Shown: positions 22,986 through 34,581 of the stretch, piece by piece
Position numbering within the stretch: the stretch's first letter is position 1
Layout: every line of letters begins with the position of its first letter
Source of the DNA: Sthenelais limicola
Lineage: Eukaryota > Annelida > Polychaeta > Phyllodocida > Sigalionidae
Length of the DNA stretch: 64,000 nucleotides
Direction: 5' to 3'
Assembly: GCA_942159475.1 (NCBI GenBank)
Contig: OW804095.1
Coordinates: forward strand, 155,202,536 to 155,266,535
Notes under the pieces: generated by a model
Told to the model about the DNA's origin: nothing
The model's input: only the letters and a program-made list of their open reading frames with translations
Database searches by the model: none
Made by a program: the position numbers and the translations under genes

Positions 22986-25312
22986 CATACACCCTTCCCC
23001 CCTTCCACTCATTCTCTCATCTATTCCACTGTTCATTCATCCACCCGTTCCTGCATTCATCCACCCGTTCATTCATCCACCCATTCATTCATCCACCCAT
23101 CCATCCATCCACCCATTCATTCATCCACCCATCCATTCATCCACCCGTTCATTCATCCACCCATCCATTCATCCACCCGTTCATTCATCCACCCATTCAT
23201 TCATCCACCCATCCATCCATCCACCCATTCATTCATCCACCCATCCATTCATCCACCCGTTCATTCATCCATTCATCCACCCATTCATCCACCCATTCAT
23301 CCATCCATCCGTTCACCCATTCATCCACCCGTTCATTCATCCACCCATTCATTCATCCACCCATCCATCCATCCACCCATTCATTCATCCACCCATCCAT
23401 TCATCCACCCGTTCATTCATCCACCCATCCACCCGTTCATCCATCCATCCATCCATTCATTCATCCACCCATCCACCCACCCACCCATCCATCCACCCAC
23501 CCGTTCATTCATCCATTCATCCACCCGTTCATTCATCCATTCATCCACCCATTCATCCATCCATCCGTTCACCCATTCATCCTCCCGTTCATTCATCCAC
23601 CCATTCATTCATCCACCCATCCATCCATCCACCCATTCATTCATCCACCCATCCATTCATCCACCCGTTCATTCATCCACCCATCCATTCATCCACCCGT
23701 TCATTCATCCACCCATCCATTCATCCACCCGTTCATTCATCCATTCATCCATCCATCCGTTCACCCATTCATCCTCCCGTTCATTCATCCACCCATTCAT
23801 TCATCCACCCATCCATCCATCCACCCATTCATTCATCCACCCATCCATCCATCCACCCATTCATTCATCCACCCATCCATTCATCCACCCGTTCATTCAT
23901 CCACCCATCCATTCATCCACCCGTTCATTCATCCACCCATCCACCCGTTCATCCACCCATCCATCCACCCATCCATCCACCCACCCGTTCATTCATCCAT
24001 CCACCCACCCACCCACCCATTCATCCACCCGTTCATTCATCCATTCATCCACCCATTCATCCATCCACCCATTCATCCATCCATCCGTTCACCCATTCAT
24101 CCTCCCGTTCATTCATTCACCTGTTCATCCATCCATCCATTCACCCATCCACCCATTCATCCATTCATCCATCCATCCACCCGTTCACCCATCCACCCGT
24201 TCATCCATTCATCCATCCATCCACCTGTTCATCCATCCACCCGTTCATCCATCCACCCATCCAGTCATTCATCCATTCCTCCATCCATCCATTCCTCCAT
24301 CCACCCATCCACCCATCCAGTTATTCATCCATTCATCCACCCATCCAGTCATTCATCCATTCATCCACCCATCCAGTCATTCATCCATTCATCCACCCAT
24401 CCAGTCATTCATCCATCCATCGAGTCCTCCATTCATTCCTCCATTCATCCACCCATCGAGTCATCCAGTCATTCATCCACCCACCCACCCATCCGTTCAC
24501 CCACCCATCCATCCATCCACCCATTCCTCCATCCACCCATTCACCCACCCACCCATCCATTCATCCACCCATCCAGTCATTCATCCATTCATCCATCCAT
24601 CCATCCACCCACCCACCCATCCAGTCATCCACCCACCCATCCACCCATCCATCCATCCACCCATTCCTCCATCCACCCATTCACCCACCCACCCATCCAT
24701 TCATCCACCCATCCAGTCATTCATCCATTCACCCACCCACCCATCCATTCATCCATCCACCCACCCACCCATTCACCCATCCACCCACCCACCCACCCAT
24801 TCATCCATCCACCCACCCACCCATCCATCCACCCACCCACCCACCCATCCATTCATCCACCCACCCACCCATCCGTTCACCCACCCATCCATCCATTCAT
24901 CCATTCATCCATCCACCCATTCAGTCATTCATCCATTCATCCATTCATCCCCCCATCGAGTCATCCAGTCATTCATCCATCCATTCATTCAGTCATTCAT
25001 TCATCCATCCATTCATTCAGTCATTCATCCATTCATCCACCCATCGAGTCATCCAGTCATTCATCCATCCATTCATTCAGTCATTCATCCATCCATTCAT
25101 TCAGTCATTCATCCATCCATTCATTCAGTCATTCATCCATTCATCCACCCATCGAGTCATCCAGTCATTCATCCATCCATTCATTCAGTCATTCATCCAT
25201 CCATTCATTCAGTCATTCATCCATCCATTCATTCAGTCATTCATCCATCCATTCATTCATCCATCCATCCATCCAGTCATTCATCCATCCATTCATCCAT
25301 TCATTCACCCAT
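22986..25312. repeat. 2.3-kb CCAT/TCAT/CCAC compound microsatellite
   Basis: Degenerate tetranucleotide tract of CATT, CATC and CACC words, with CAGT and CGAG appearing after about 24260 (ATCCAGTCATTCATCC). All three plus-strand frames are open for about 800 codons ([11 protein letters not shown]) because none of the words makes a stop. Not coding. Larger blocks are themselves repeated (for example TTCATTCAGTCATTCATCCA units at 24980 to 25260). Confidence 0.97.
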
Positions 25313-25886
25313 ATTGGGTTGGAGGTGTCAATGGTCAACACATTGCACACCATTAAGTCCCATGATTGCTTGCCATAGTATCATTCCCCAGCCATGTGTG
25401 TGGCATTATTGTAAATAAAGAAGTAGGGTACCACATCCTGTTAGCATGTTTCTCCCTCAATAAAACCCAATGTATCAAACACAGGTTCACTAACCAGTAT
25501 TCAGGAGCGTGAATATAGCAATGAGTGCAATATTATAAGCTACTAAAACCAAAGAGTTATTATAATATGCTTTAATAATATGAATAGAAAACAGTTATAA
25601 AGTTCCTCCAGTCTCTAATATAAGCCCTTAAATTTGGTAAAAGTTTTATTCAATTCAAAGTTGAATCTTGGGCGTTGAACTTGGTATATATCACACTGGT
25701 TGCCATGACTACCAAACGTAACTCACTAGTGACATATGGACTGTGCATAACTCACTCTAGATACATTGTTCTCAGAGCAGTGCATATATTATAAACATTA
25801 ATGTGGCGTAACACAACCAGTTCTAAAGTCTGCCTGTGTTGTACAAAGTCTAACACCAGATGCTGTAACTAGTATTTGTCTTGCAG
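25313..25886. other. Intron sequence with one stray 26-bp repeat unit
   Basis: Unique AT-rich intron DNA. At 25608-25630 it holds a single copy of the unit (CCAGTCTCTAATATAAGCCC TTA) that forms the 4.5-kb array starting at 26451. Confidence 0.7.
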
Positions 25887-25941
25887 GAGTGGCGCGGCAC
25901 GGCCTCGGCAGCAGCGGCGGCGGCAAAACTGAACCCACCAC
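25887..25941 (+). CDS. Graf: GRAF exon: Gly/Ser linker
   Basis: Exon of 55 nt, phase 1 in and phase 2 out, encoding VARHGLGSSGGGKTEPT(T). Acceptor TTGTCTTGCAG ends at 25886; donor CCAC/GTGAGT begins at 25942. It is GC-rich against an AT-rich intron. Phase links it to the exon at 22342 and to the next at 26276. Function: part of the flexible linker between RhoGAP and SH3. No direct family motif, so the call rests on splice signals, phase and composition. Confidence 0.7.
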
Positions 25942-26275
25942 GTGAGTACTGAGTATGAGAGAGCGTTTGACTGGGTACCTCACTGATATAACTGTTTGAC
26001 TGGACACCTCATTCACTTAAAACAATTAAAATTGGTCTGGATTTCACACTCATCTACGTCAGGTTCACCTGTGAATCTTATGCTAATCTCAGTTTAATAT
26101 TTACTAATTTGTTATCAAACATTTTCTGGGCACCTTTTTATTTACATGTTATCACAGTTTGGTTGGGTACCTCACGTTCACCTGGATCTAATGTTTGCTT
26201 GCGTACCTCACGCTGGCTTGAATCTAATGTTTGCCTGGGTACTTCATGGATGTGTTCTGTTTTTTCCTGCTGCAG

Positions 26276-26341
26276 TCATGGAGGACACAGTTACCCGGTG
26301 TATAGGAAACGCTGCTCCGCAGATTCCATTACCTTCTCCAT
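26276..26341 (+). CDS. Graf: GRAF exon: linker with basic stretch
   Basis: Exon of 66 nt, phase 2 in and out, encoding (T)HGGHSYPVYRKRCSADSITF S. Acceptor TTTCCTGCTGCAG ends at 26275; donor CCAT/GTAAGC begins at 26342. YRKRCS followed by Ser/Thr looks like a basophilic-kinase target, an inference only. The 4.5-kb array begins 110 bases downstream of its donor. Confidence 0.75.
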
Positions 26342-26450
26342 GTAAGCTTTACTTCCCTCCCTCCCTGCCTGCCAGCCTCTCCCTGCCTCTCCACTTCTCT
26401 CCCTGCCTGCCTCCCTCCTTCTCTTCCTCTTCCTCCACCTCCACCTCCTA

Positions 26451-29400
26451 CACTCTAATATAAGCCCTTACACCCAGTCTCTAATATAAGCCCTTACACC
26501 CAGTCTCTAATATAAGCCCTTACACCCAGTCTCTAATATAAGCCCTTACACCCAGTCTCTAATATAAGCCCTTACACCCAGTCTCTAATATAAGCCCTTA
26601 CACCCAGTCTCTAATATAAGCCCTTACACCCAGTCTCTAATATAAGCCCTTACACCCAGTCTCTAATATAAGCCCTTACACCCAGTCTCTAATATAAGCC
26701 CTTACACCCAGTCTCTAATATAAGCACCCAGTCTCTAATATAAGCCCTTACACCCAGTCTCTAATATAAGCCCTTACACCCAGTCTCTAATATAAGCCCT
26801 TACACCCAGTCTCTAATATAAGCACCCAGTCTCTAATATAAGCCCTTACACCCAGTCTCTAATATAAGCCCTTACACCCAGTCTCTAATATAAGCCCTTA
26901 CACCCAGTCTCTAATATAAGCCCTCACACCCAGTCTCTAATATAAGCCCTTACACCCAGTCTCTAATATAAGCCCTTACACCCAGTCTCTAATATAAGCC
27001 CTTACACCCAGTCTCTAATATAAGCACCCAGTCTCTAATATAAGCCCTTACACCCAGTCTCTAATATAAGCCCTTACACCCAGTCTCTAATATAAGCCCT
27101 TACACCCAGTCTCTAATATAAGCCCTTACACCCAGTCTCTAATATAAGCCCTTACACCCAGTCTCTAATATAAGCCCTTACACCCAGTCTCTAATATAAG
27201 CCCTTACACCCAGTCTCTAATATAAGCCCTCACACCCAGTCTCTAATACAAGCACCCAGTCTCTAATATAAGCCCTCACACCCAGTCTCTAATACAAGCA
27301 CCCAGTCTCTAATATAAGCCCTTACACCCAGTCTCTAATATAAGCACCCAGTCTCTAATATAAGCCCTCACACCCAGTCTCTAATATAAGCCCTTACACC
27401 CAGTCTCTAATATAAGCCCTTACACCCAGTCTCTAATATAAGCCCTCACACCCAGTCTCTAATATAAGCCCTCACACCCAGTCTCTAATATAAGCACCCA
27501 CACCCAGTCTCTAATATAAGCCCTTACACCCAGTCTCTAATATAAGCACCCAGTCTCTAATATAAGCCCATACACCCAGTCTCTAATATAAGCACCCAGT
27601 CTCTAATATAAGCCCTTACACCCAGTCTCTAATATAAGCCCTCACACCCTGTCTCTAATATAAGCCCTTACACCCAGTCTCTAATATAAGCCCTCACACC
27701 CAGTCTCTAATATAAGCCCTCACACCCAGTCTCTAATATAAGCCCTTACACCCAGTCTCTAATATAAGCACCCAGTCTCTAATATAAGCCCTTACACCCA
27801 GTCTCTAATATAAGCCCTTACACCCAGTCTCTAATATAAGCCCTTACACCCAGTCTCTAATATAAGCCCTTACACCCAGTCTCTAATATAAGCCCTTACA
27901 CCCAGTCTCTAATATAAGCCCTTACACCCAGTCTCTAATATAAGCACCCAGTCTCTAATATAAGCCCTTACACCCAGTCTCTAATATAAGCCCTTACACC
28001 CAGTCTCTAATATAAGCCCTTACACCCAGTCTCTAATATAAGCCCTCACACCCAGTCTCTAATATAAGCCCTTGCACCCAGTCTCTAATATAAGCCCTTA
28101 CACCCAGTCTCTAATATAAGCCCTCACACCCAGTCTCTAATATAAGCCCTTACACCCAGTCTCTAAAATAAGCCCTTACACCCAGTCTCTAATATAAGCC
28201 CTTACACCCAGTCTCTAATATAAGCCCTTACACCCAGTCTCTAATATAAGCACCCAGTCTCTAATATAAGCCCTCACACCCAGTCTCTAATATAAGCCCT
28301 TACACTCAGTCTCTAATATAAGCACCCAGTCTCTAATATAAGCCCTTACACCCAGTCTCTAATATAAGCCCTTACACCCAGTCTCTAATATAAGCCCTCA
28401 CACCCAGTCTCTAATATAAGCCCTCACACCCAGTCTCTAATATAAGCCCTCACACCCAGTCTCTAATATAAGCCCTTACACCCAGTCTCTAATATAAGCC
28501 CTTACACCCAGTCTCTAATATAAGCACCCAGTCTCTAATATAAGCCCTTACACCCAGTCTCTAATATAAGCACCCAGTCTCTAATATAAGCCCTTACACC
28601 CAGTCTCTAATATAAGCACCCAGTCTCTAATATAAGCACCCAGTCTCTAATATAAGCCCTCACACCCAGTCTCTAATATAAGCCCTCACACCCAGTCTCT
28701 AATATAAGCCCTTACACCCAGTCTCTAATATAAGCCCTTACACCCAGTCTCTAATATAAGCCCTCACACCCAGTCTCTAATATAAGCACCCAGTCTCTAA
28801 TATAAGCCCTTACACCCAGTCTCTAATATAAGCCCTTACACCCAGTCTCTAATATAAGCCCTTACACCCAGTCTCTAATATAAGCCCTTACACCCAGTCT
28901 CTAATATAAGCACCCAGTCTCTAATATAAGCCCTTACACCCAGTCTCTAATATAAGCACCCAGTCTCTAATATAAGCCCTTACACCCAGTCTCTAATATA
29001 AGCACCCAGTCTCTAATATAAGCCCTTACACCCAGTCTCTAATATAAGCCCTCACACCCAGTCTCTAATATAAGCACCCACACCCAGTCTCTAATATAAG
29101 CCCTTACACCCAGTCTCTAATATAAGCCCTTACACCCAGTCTCTAATATAAGCCCTTACACCCAGTCTCTAATATAAGCCCTCACACCCAGTCTCTAATA
29201 TAAGCCCTTACACCCAGTCTCTAATATAAGCCCTTGCACCCAGTCTCTAATATAAGCACCCAGTCTCTAATATAAGCCCTTACACCCAGTCTCTAATATA
29301 AGCCCTTACACCCAGTCTCTAATATAAGCACCCAGTCTCTAATATAAGCCCTTACACCCAGTCTCTAATATAAGCCCTTACACCCAGTCTCTAATATAAG

Positions 29401-30924
29401 CCCTTACACCCAGTCTCTAATATAAGCCCTTACACCCAGTCTCTAATATAAGCCCTTACACCCAGTCTCTAATATAAGCCCTCACACCCAGTCTCTAATA
29501 TAAGCCCTTACACCCAGTCTCTAATATAAGCCCTTACACTCAGTCTCTAATATAAGCCCTTACACCCAGTCTCTAATATAAGCCCTTACACCCAGTCTCT
29601 AATATAAGCCCTTACACCCAGTCTCTAATATAAGCACCCAGTCTCTAATATAAGCCCTTACACCCAGTCTCTAATATAAGCACCCAGTCTCTAATATAAG
29701 CCCTCACACCCAGTCTCTAATATAAGCCCTCACACCCAGTCTCTAATATAAGCCCTTACACCCAGTCTCTAATATAAGCCCTTACACCCAGTCTCTAATA
29801 TAAGCCCTCACACCCAGTCTCTAATATAAGCACCCAGTCTCTAATATAAGCCCTTACACCCAGTCTCTAATATAAGCCCTTACACCCAGTCTCTAATATA
29901 AGCCCTTACACCCAGTCTCTAATATAAGCACCCAGTCTCTAATATAAGCCCATACACCCAGTCTCTAATATAAGCCCTTACACCCAGTCTCTAATATAAG
30001 CCCTTACACCCAGTCTCTAATATAAGCACCCAGTCTCTAATATAAGCCCTCACACCCAGTCTCTAATATAAGCCCTTACACCCAGTCTCTAATATAAGCC
30101 CTTACACCCAGTCTCTAATATAAGCCCTTACACCCAGTCTCTAATATAAGCCCTCACACCCAGTCTCTAATATAAGCCCTCACACCCAGTCTCTAATATA
30201 AGCCCTTACACCCAGTCTCTAATATAAGCACCCAGTCTCTAATATAAGCCCTTACACCCAGTCTCTAATATAAGCCCTTACACCCAGTCTCTAATATAAG
30301 CCCTTACACCCAGTCTCTAATATAAGCCCTTACACCCAGTCTCTAATATAAGCCCTTACACCCAGTCTCTAATATAAGCCCTTACACCCAGTCTCTAATA
30401 TAAGCACCCAGTCTCTAATATAAGCCCTTACACCCAGTCTCTAATATAAGCCCTTACACCCAGTCTCTAATATAAGCCCTTACACCCAGTCTCTAATATA
30501 AGCCCTCACACCCAGTCTCTAATATAAGCCCTTGCACCCAGTCTCTAATATAAGCCCTTACACCCAGTCTCTAATATAAGCCCTCACACCCAGTCTCTAA
30601 TATAAGCCCTTACACCCAGTCTCTAAAATAAGCCCTTACACCCAGTCTCTAATATAAGCCCTTACACCCAGTCTCTAATATAAGCCCTTACACCCAGTCT
30701 CTAATATAAGCACCCAGTCTCTAATATAAGCCCTTACACCCAGTCTCTAATATAAGCACCCAGTCTCTAATATAAGCCCTTACACCCAGTCTCTAATATA
30801 AGCCCTTACACCCAGTCTCTAATATAAGCACCCAGTCTCTAATATAAGCCCTTACACCCAGTCTCTAATATAAGCCCTTACACCCAGTCTCTAATATAAG
30901 CCCTTACACTCAAGTCTCTAGGCC
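26451..30924. repeat. 4.5-kb minisatellite, 26/20-bp units, in intron
   Basis: About 180 units. The main unit is 26 bp, CACCCAGTCTCTAATATAAG CCCTTA; a 20-bp form lacks CCCTTA (TAAGCACCCAG). Substitution variants include CCCTCA, CCCTTG, CCCATA, TAATACAAG and TCTAAAATAAG. Neither strand carries long open frames because TAA occurs in every unit. Rare variants mark a longer internal duplication described in the findings. Confidence 0.97.
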
Positions 30925-31866
30925 CTCGGCCCCCCAGCTTCATCTCACTCTGTTTTAAAGCCCTCAAGTCTTCATTCAATAGCGCTATAGCCCTGCATGG
31001 ATGGATGGGGAGCGGGGTTGTTAACGCCCTCACCCAGTCGTGCCCTCTCCGTCAGAACCTCAGTTTTACCTTCTTTCAATTGATCTGCTGACCTTGTGAT
31101 GACCTGGCGACCTTGTGATGACCTTTAAGGACCTCTGAATGCCCTCAATGTTTTGCTGCTTTTCTGATTGTGACCTCAGCGTGGAGTTAGCCCTGCCTGC
31201 CGCATGCTGTTTCTCCATCTTCTACTTCTCTAAGCCAAAGCTCCACCTCCCCTCCCCCTCACTAGGGGCTCATGCTACTTACTTTGCAGCTAAAACTTTC
31301 GCAGGCTAATAATTCACATTTCGGCATTTCAAACATTTTTTGCAGAGAAAAAAGTTTGCGGTTGAGTGCCTCTATGGCATAGAACTGATATATGAAACCC
31401 CACTATCGCAGAGAAAATCTGACAGTGCCAGAAATTATTTTGCAGAATTATTTTGCAGTATTTTAGCCCATGAACATTTTTAGCTGCGCAGTGCAGTAGT
31501 ACATTCCTCGTAAGTTTGTTGTTCCCCCAAATGTGGGACACTCTCTCAGACACTTCCCACAGTAGGGAGGGTGTGCGGTGGTCTTATGACACTCTCTCAG
31601 ACACTTCCTACAGTAGGGAGGGTGTGCGGTGGTCTTATGACTTGTCTCTTGTATATAATATGTATGGTTTATGCAGGACGGACTGCAGCACTGTGAGTGC
31701 GGCCAGACATTAATATGGTCCATATAGACTCAGTGCTGTAAATAACATTAAGTCAAGCACAGGGCATTGGCCTGTAGTTTAACATTGCCACAGATAACTG
31801 TTGTGGAAGAGCGCCCTCTGCTGCAGCATCAGTGTTTAACTGTTTATATTGTTACCATGGTTACAG
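30925..31866. other. Intron sequence with a 50-bp duplication
   Basis: Unique sequence after the array. Includes two tandem ~52-bp copies at about 31537 to 31640 (ACACTCTCTCAGACACTTCC then AGTAGGGAGGGTGTGCGG). No exon recognised before 31867. Confidence 0.65.
31851..31864 (-). promoter_or_regulatory. Isolated X-box match next to a splice acceptor
   Basis: On the minus strand this is GTAACCATGGTAAC, the same 14-mer as in the 20.2-21.5 kb array and a full match to the X-box consensus. On the plus strand it forms the last bases before the AG of the exon at 31867. It may be coincidence or shared ancestry with the array unit. Confidence 0.35.
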
Positions 31867-31929
31867 GAGTTCCTCGACCAGCAGCATATCCAGCATGTCC
31901 AGTGGACACAAGAACGGTGGCAGCGGCAG
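31867..31929 (+). CDS. Graf: GRAF exon: Ser-rich linker before SH3
   Basis: Exon of 63 nt, phase 2 in and out, encoding (M)SSSTSSISSMSSGHKNGGSG. Acceptor CATGGTTACAG ends at 31866, a poor polypyrimidine tract; donor GCAG/GTCAGT begins at 31930. Serine-rich linker immediately upstream of the SH3 exons. Phase is consistent on both sides. Confidence 0.78.
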
Positions 31930-32113
31930 GTCAGTACATGGTTTATTTATACTAGTCTATACAACAGGCATAAATCAACCAATACTCACCCACCCACCCC
32001 ACCCCCAGGATACGCCCCGACCCTCTTCTGTATTCTCTATTGTTATCCTGGATCTTTCTTTCTAAGCATCTCTGCCTTTCATAAACTAATGATACATATT
32101 TGTTTGTGTGCAG

Positions 32114-32193
32114 GAAGGTGAGGACACTCTACGCATGCGAGGCAGAGAATGAGTCGGAGATGTCATTTGAGCCCAACCAGATAATAGTCAATG
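32114..32193 (+). CDS. Graf: GRAF exon: SH3 domain, first half
   Basis: Exon of 80 nt, phase 2 in and phase 1 out, encoding (R)KVRTLYACEAENESEMSFEP then NQIIVN. This is the ALYDY-type strand, RT loop and n-Src start of an SH3 domain (vertebrate GRAF: A-ALYACKAEHDSELSF). The acidic RT loop EAENESEMSF is where proline-rich partners bind. Acceptor TGTGTGCAG ends at 32113; donor ATG/GTGAGT begins at 32194. Confidence 0.95.
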
Positions 32194-32223
32194 GTGAGTG
32201 TCTGCTGCCATATTTCTAGTCTA

Positions 32224-32672
32224 ACAATAGTGACTATAGTGGTCAATTGGCAAACCTATGAACAATAGTGACTATAGTGGTCAATTGGCAAACCTATGAA
32301 CAATAGTGACTATAGTGGTCAATTGGCAAACCTATGAACAATAGTGACTATAGTGGTCAAACCTATAAACAATAGTGACTATAGTGGTCAAACCTATAAA
32401 CAATAGTGACTATAGTGGTCAAACCTATAAACAATAGTGACTATAGTGGTCAAACCTATAAACAATAGTGACTATAGTGGTCAAACCTATAAACAATAGT
32501 GACTATAGTGGTCAAACCTATAAACAATAGTGACTATAGTGGTCAAACCTATAAACAATAGTGACTATAGTGGTCAAACCTATAAACAATAGTGACTATA
32601 GTGGTCAAACCTATAAACAATAGTGACTATAGTGGTCAAACCTATAAACAATAGTGACTAGTCAAACCTAAG
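32224..32672. repeat. 31-bp minisatellite in the SH3-splitting intron
   Basis: About 11 copies of the 31-bp ACCTATAAACAATAGTGACT plus ATAGTGGTCAA, preceded by three longer units that insert TTGGCA and read CTATGAACAAT. The array starts about 30 bases after the donor at 32194. Confidence 0.96.
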
Positions 32673-32752
32673 TGACCCAGTAATTGTTTCCCCCACAACT
32701 GTTCACCTTGTCACTTATGCTCATGTAACTCATACCTTGTGTTTTGTTGCAG

Positions 32753-32844
32753 TGCGACCGTCTCGGGAGCCGGGGTGGCTAGAAGGCTCGCTGGACGGCA
32801 AGAATGGACTCATTCCCGCAAACTATGTTGAGTTCCTCAACTAA
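32753..32844 (+). CDS. Graf: GRAF terminal coding exon: SH3 second half and stop
   Basis: Phase 1 in, encoding (V)RPSREPGWLEGSLDGKNGLI and PANYVEFLN, then TAA at 32842-32844. PGWLEG, GLIP and NYVEFL are the conserved SH3 Trp, Pro and Tyr positions that make the ligand-binding face, and the protein ends right after the domain as vertebrate GRAF does. Acceptor TTTTGTTGCAG ends at 32752. In vertebrates this SH3 binds FAK, dynamin and related Pro-rich partners; the same role here is inference. Confidence 0.96.
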
Positions 32845-33470
32845 CACTGGGCGCCGCCACCTGCCGCACTGCCTTCACGTCACAACGTCATCTCCTGACG
32901 TCATGACGTCTTCATTCCAATCAGCGGACCACGTGACCTGGACGCGGGAGGCGGCGGCGGAGGCGGCAGCATTTGTTCATAAGCTGTTGAATCAAACCTC
33001 CCACCCCTATACAGAATGGACCTGTCCTTGATGTAGACAGTAGAGAAAGTAGTCCCGCCACACAATATAGTCCCTGTGTAGCAGAACGTGTATATTTTCA
33101 CATTTTGGTGAATAACTTTGGCATAATTCCCCCCACCACTGTGTGGTGGCGCTATACACTGACCTCTATATTATGTGGGTCAGGATAGGGGTAATTAGGT
33201 CAAACTGACCAGTAAGTAGGTCAGGAGGTGAGATTATATAGTTTCTAATTTTGTCACAAGAAAACTGCTTTATTCAGCACATAGCGTTATATAGTGTCAG
33301 TGCTGGGGGGGGGGGGGGGGGGGGGGGCTGCTTATTTTAGTGGTTGTCCTTTATACATTATACAGACAGAATTGGAGGTTTACAGACAATAGTCTGTATT
33401 ATATTTTATTGGTTGATACATACATGTACAGTATGTGATTTTATATGTGCACACTTTGATAGAGAGATTG

Positions 33471-33940
33471 CTGTATGGTGAGGAAAGGCTCACTCCTCCC
33501 CCATCCCCTCCCCCTCTCCCCTCCAACCCCCCTCCCTCTCATATCCACTCCCCCTCCCACCCTACATCAAATATGTTTTGAAATAATAGCTTAATGTCTT
33601 CCCGGTTGAAGGGAAGACATTTTTTGTAAGAAAATTATCTGAAAATACAGATTTGGAAGAGGAACTCTTCACCACCATGTTCTAGTCCCCGGGCTGTATG
33701 GTGAGGCTCACTCCTCCCCCCAACCCCCTCTCATAATCCTCTCCCCACCACCACCACCCCCTCCCTGCTATATCCACTCCCACTCATAATCTCACCCAAT
33801 AACCCTACATCAAATATGTTTTGAAATAATAGCTTAATGTCTTCCCAGTTGAAGGGAAAACATATTTTGTAAGAAAATTATCTGAAAATACAGATTTGGA
33901 AGAGGAACTGTTCACCACCATGTTCTAGTCCCCGGGATCA
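33471..33940. repeat. Two tandem ~225-bp copies in the 3' flank
   Basis: The block from GCTGTATGGTGAGG to TTCTAGTCCCCGGG occurs at 33471-33692 and again at 33693-33935 with a few substitutions and indels. Each contains TTTTGAAATAATAGCTTAAT and a short inverted repeat (AATGTCTTCCC / GGGAAGACATT, perfect 11-bp stem in the first copy, weakened in the second). Confidence 0.9.
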
Positions 33941-34548
33941 GTCTGGGAGATCTGTATTTCTCACACTCTGGTGCAGCAAACAGCAGCTGCACCTATCCCT
34001 TCCCCCGCCTGCACCTAACGCTGCCCTCCACTGCCCCTGCCCCCTAACCCTGCCCTCCCCCTGCACCTACCCCTTTTCTCAGCACCTAACCCTCCACATC
34101 CCCTGGCCCCGCTCCACCCATCCCCCCTGCACCTGTGTATAGCCCTACAGCCCTGGTGCTGCCCTGCTATAGAAGCTAGTCATTCCTGGGCCCCCAACCC
34201 CCGCCCCACCCCAACAACCCCCTCCCCCTGTATCATCACACGGTAGCCCTGCATTTAGTACTGCCCCCAAGCTGGGGCCCTCTAGTGACCAGGAGATGCA
34301 CTACTCCCCACCTCTTGTACAGAATTTTGTATAAATGGTCACATGACAATTCTTCTTGTTCTGATTGGTGCAGAATGTAAATGAATATTGATGAATATTG
34401 CTGTAATTGTTGGCTTCTATTGCAAACGCATTTATTCCATGGGTGGGAAGCAAACCCCGCCCACAGACGTGTAGCAAAACATAATCGAGTCATTTTAAGT
34501 CGTAGATATTCATTGTTAGAACTCTCCCTAGTGGAGGTTGTAAATGCT

Positions 34549-34562
34549 GTTGCCATGGAAAC
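34549..34562 (+). promoter_or_regulatory. Isolated X-box match
   Basis: GTTGCCATGGAAAC matches GTHNYYATRRNAAC at every position. It lies 20 bases upstream of the 45-bp array and downstream of the GRAF stop codon. Could serve a neighbouring gene or be chance. Confidence 0.35.
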
Positions 34563-34581
34563 ATCATTTTAGCTAGTCTCA

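Larger units (their letters stand above)
1..32844 (+). other. Graf: GRAF-type RhoGAP gene, 3' part (locus span)
   Basis: This is the span of one split gene, entered inside an intron at the left edge. The exons assemble, with consistent splice phases, into PH-domain end, RhoGAP domain, low-complexity linker and SH3 domain, the domain order of the GRAF/oligophrenin family (BAR-PH-RhoGAP-linker-SH3). GRAF proteins switch off Rho-family GTPases (RhoA, Cdc42) at membranes bent by the BAR domain, and act in clathrin-independent endocytosis and the cytoskeleton. The N-terminal BAR domain and the first part of PH are not in the window. The presence of SH3 argues for GRAF rather than oligophrenin-1, which lacks it. 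Family assignment is from recognisable conserved segments; the exact vertebrate paralogue cannot be given, and a single invertebrate GRAF is expected. Confidence 0.9.
32845..34578 (+). other. Graf: GRAF 3' UTR and downstream flank
   Basis: Follows the stop codon. I see no clear AATAAA close to the stop; the first ones downstream fall inside the 45-bp array (for example 34637-34642) and another at about 36195, so the 3' end of the transcript cannot be placed. Contains a G homopolymer of about 21 bases (about 33306 to 33327) and C-rich unique sequence at 34000 to 34250. No other gene recognised. Confidence 0.5.

Noticed and set aside
22791..25418. 875-codon His/Pro/Ser/Ile frame and two similar frames
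   Set aside because: CCAT-type tetranucleotide repeat open in all three plus frames at once.
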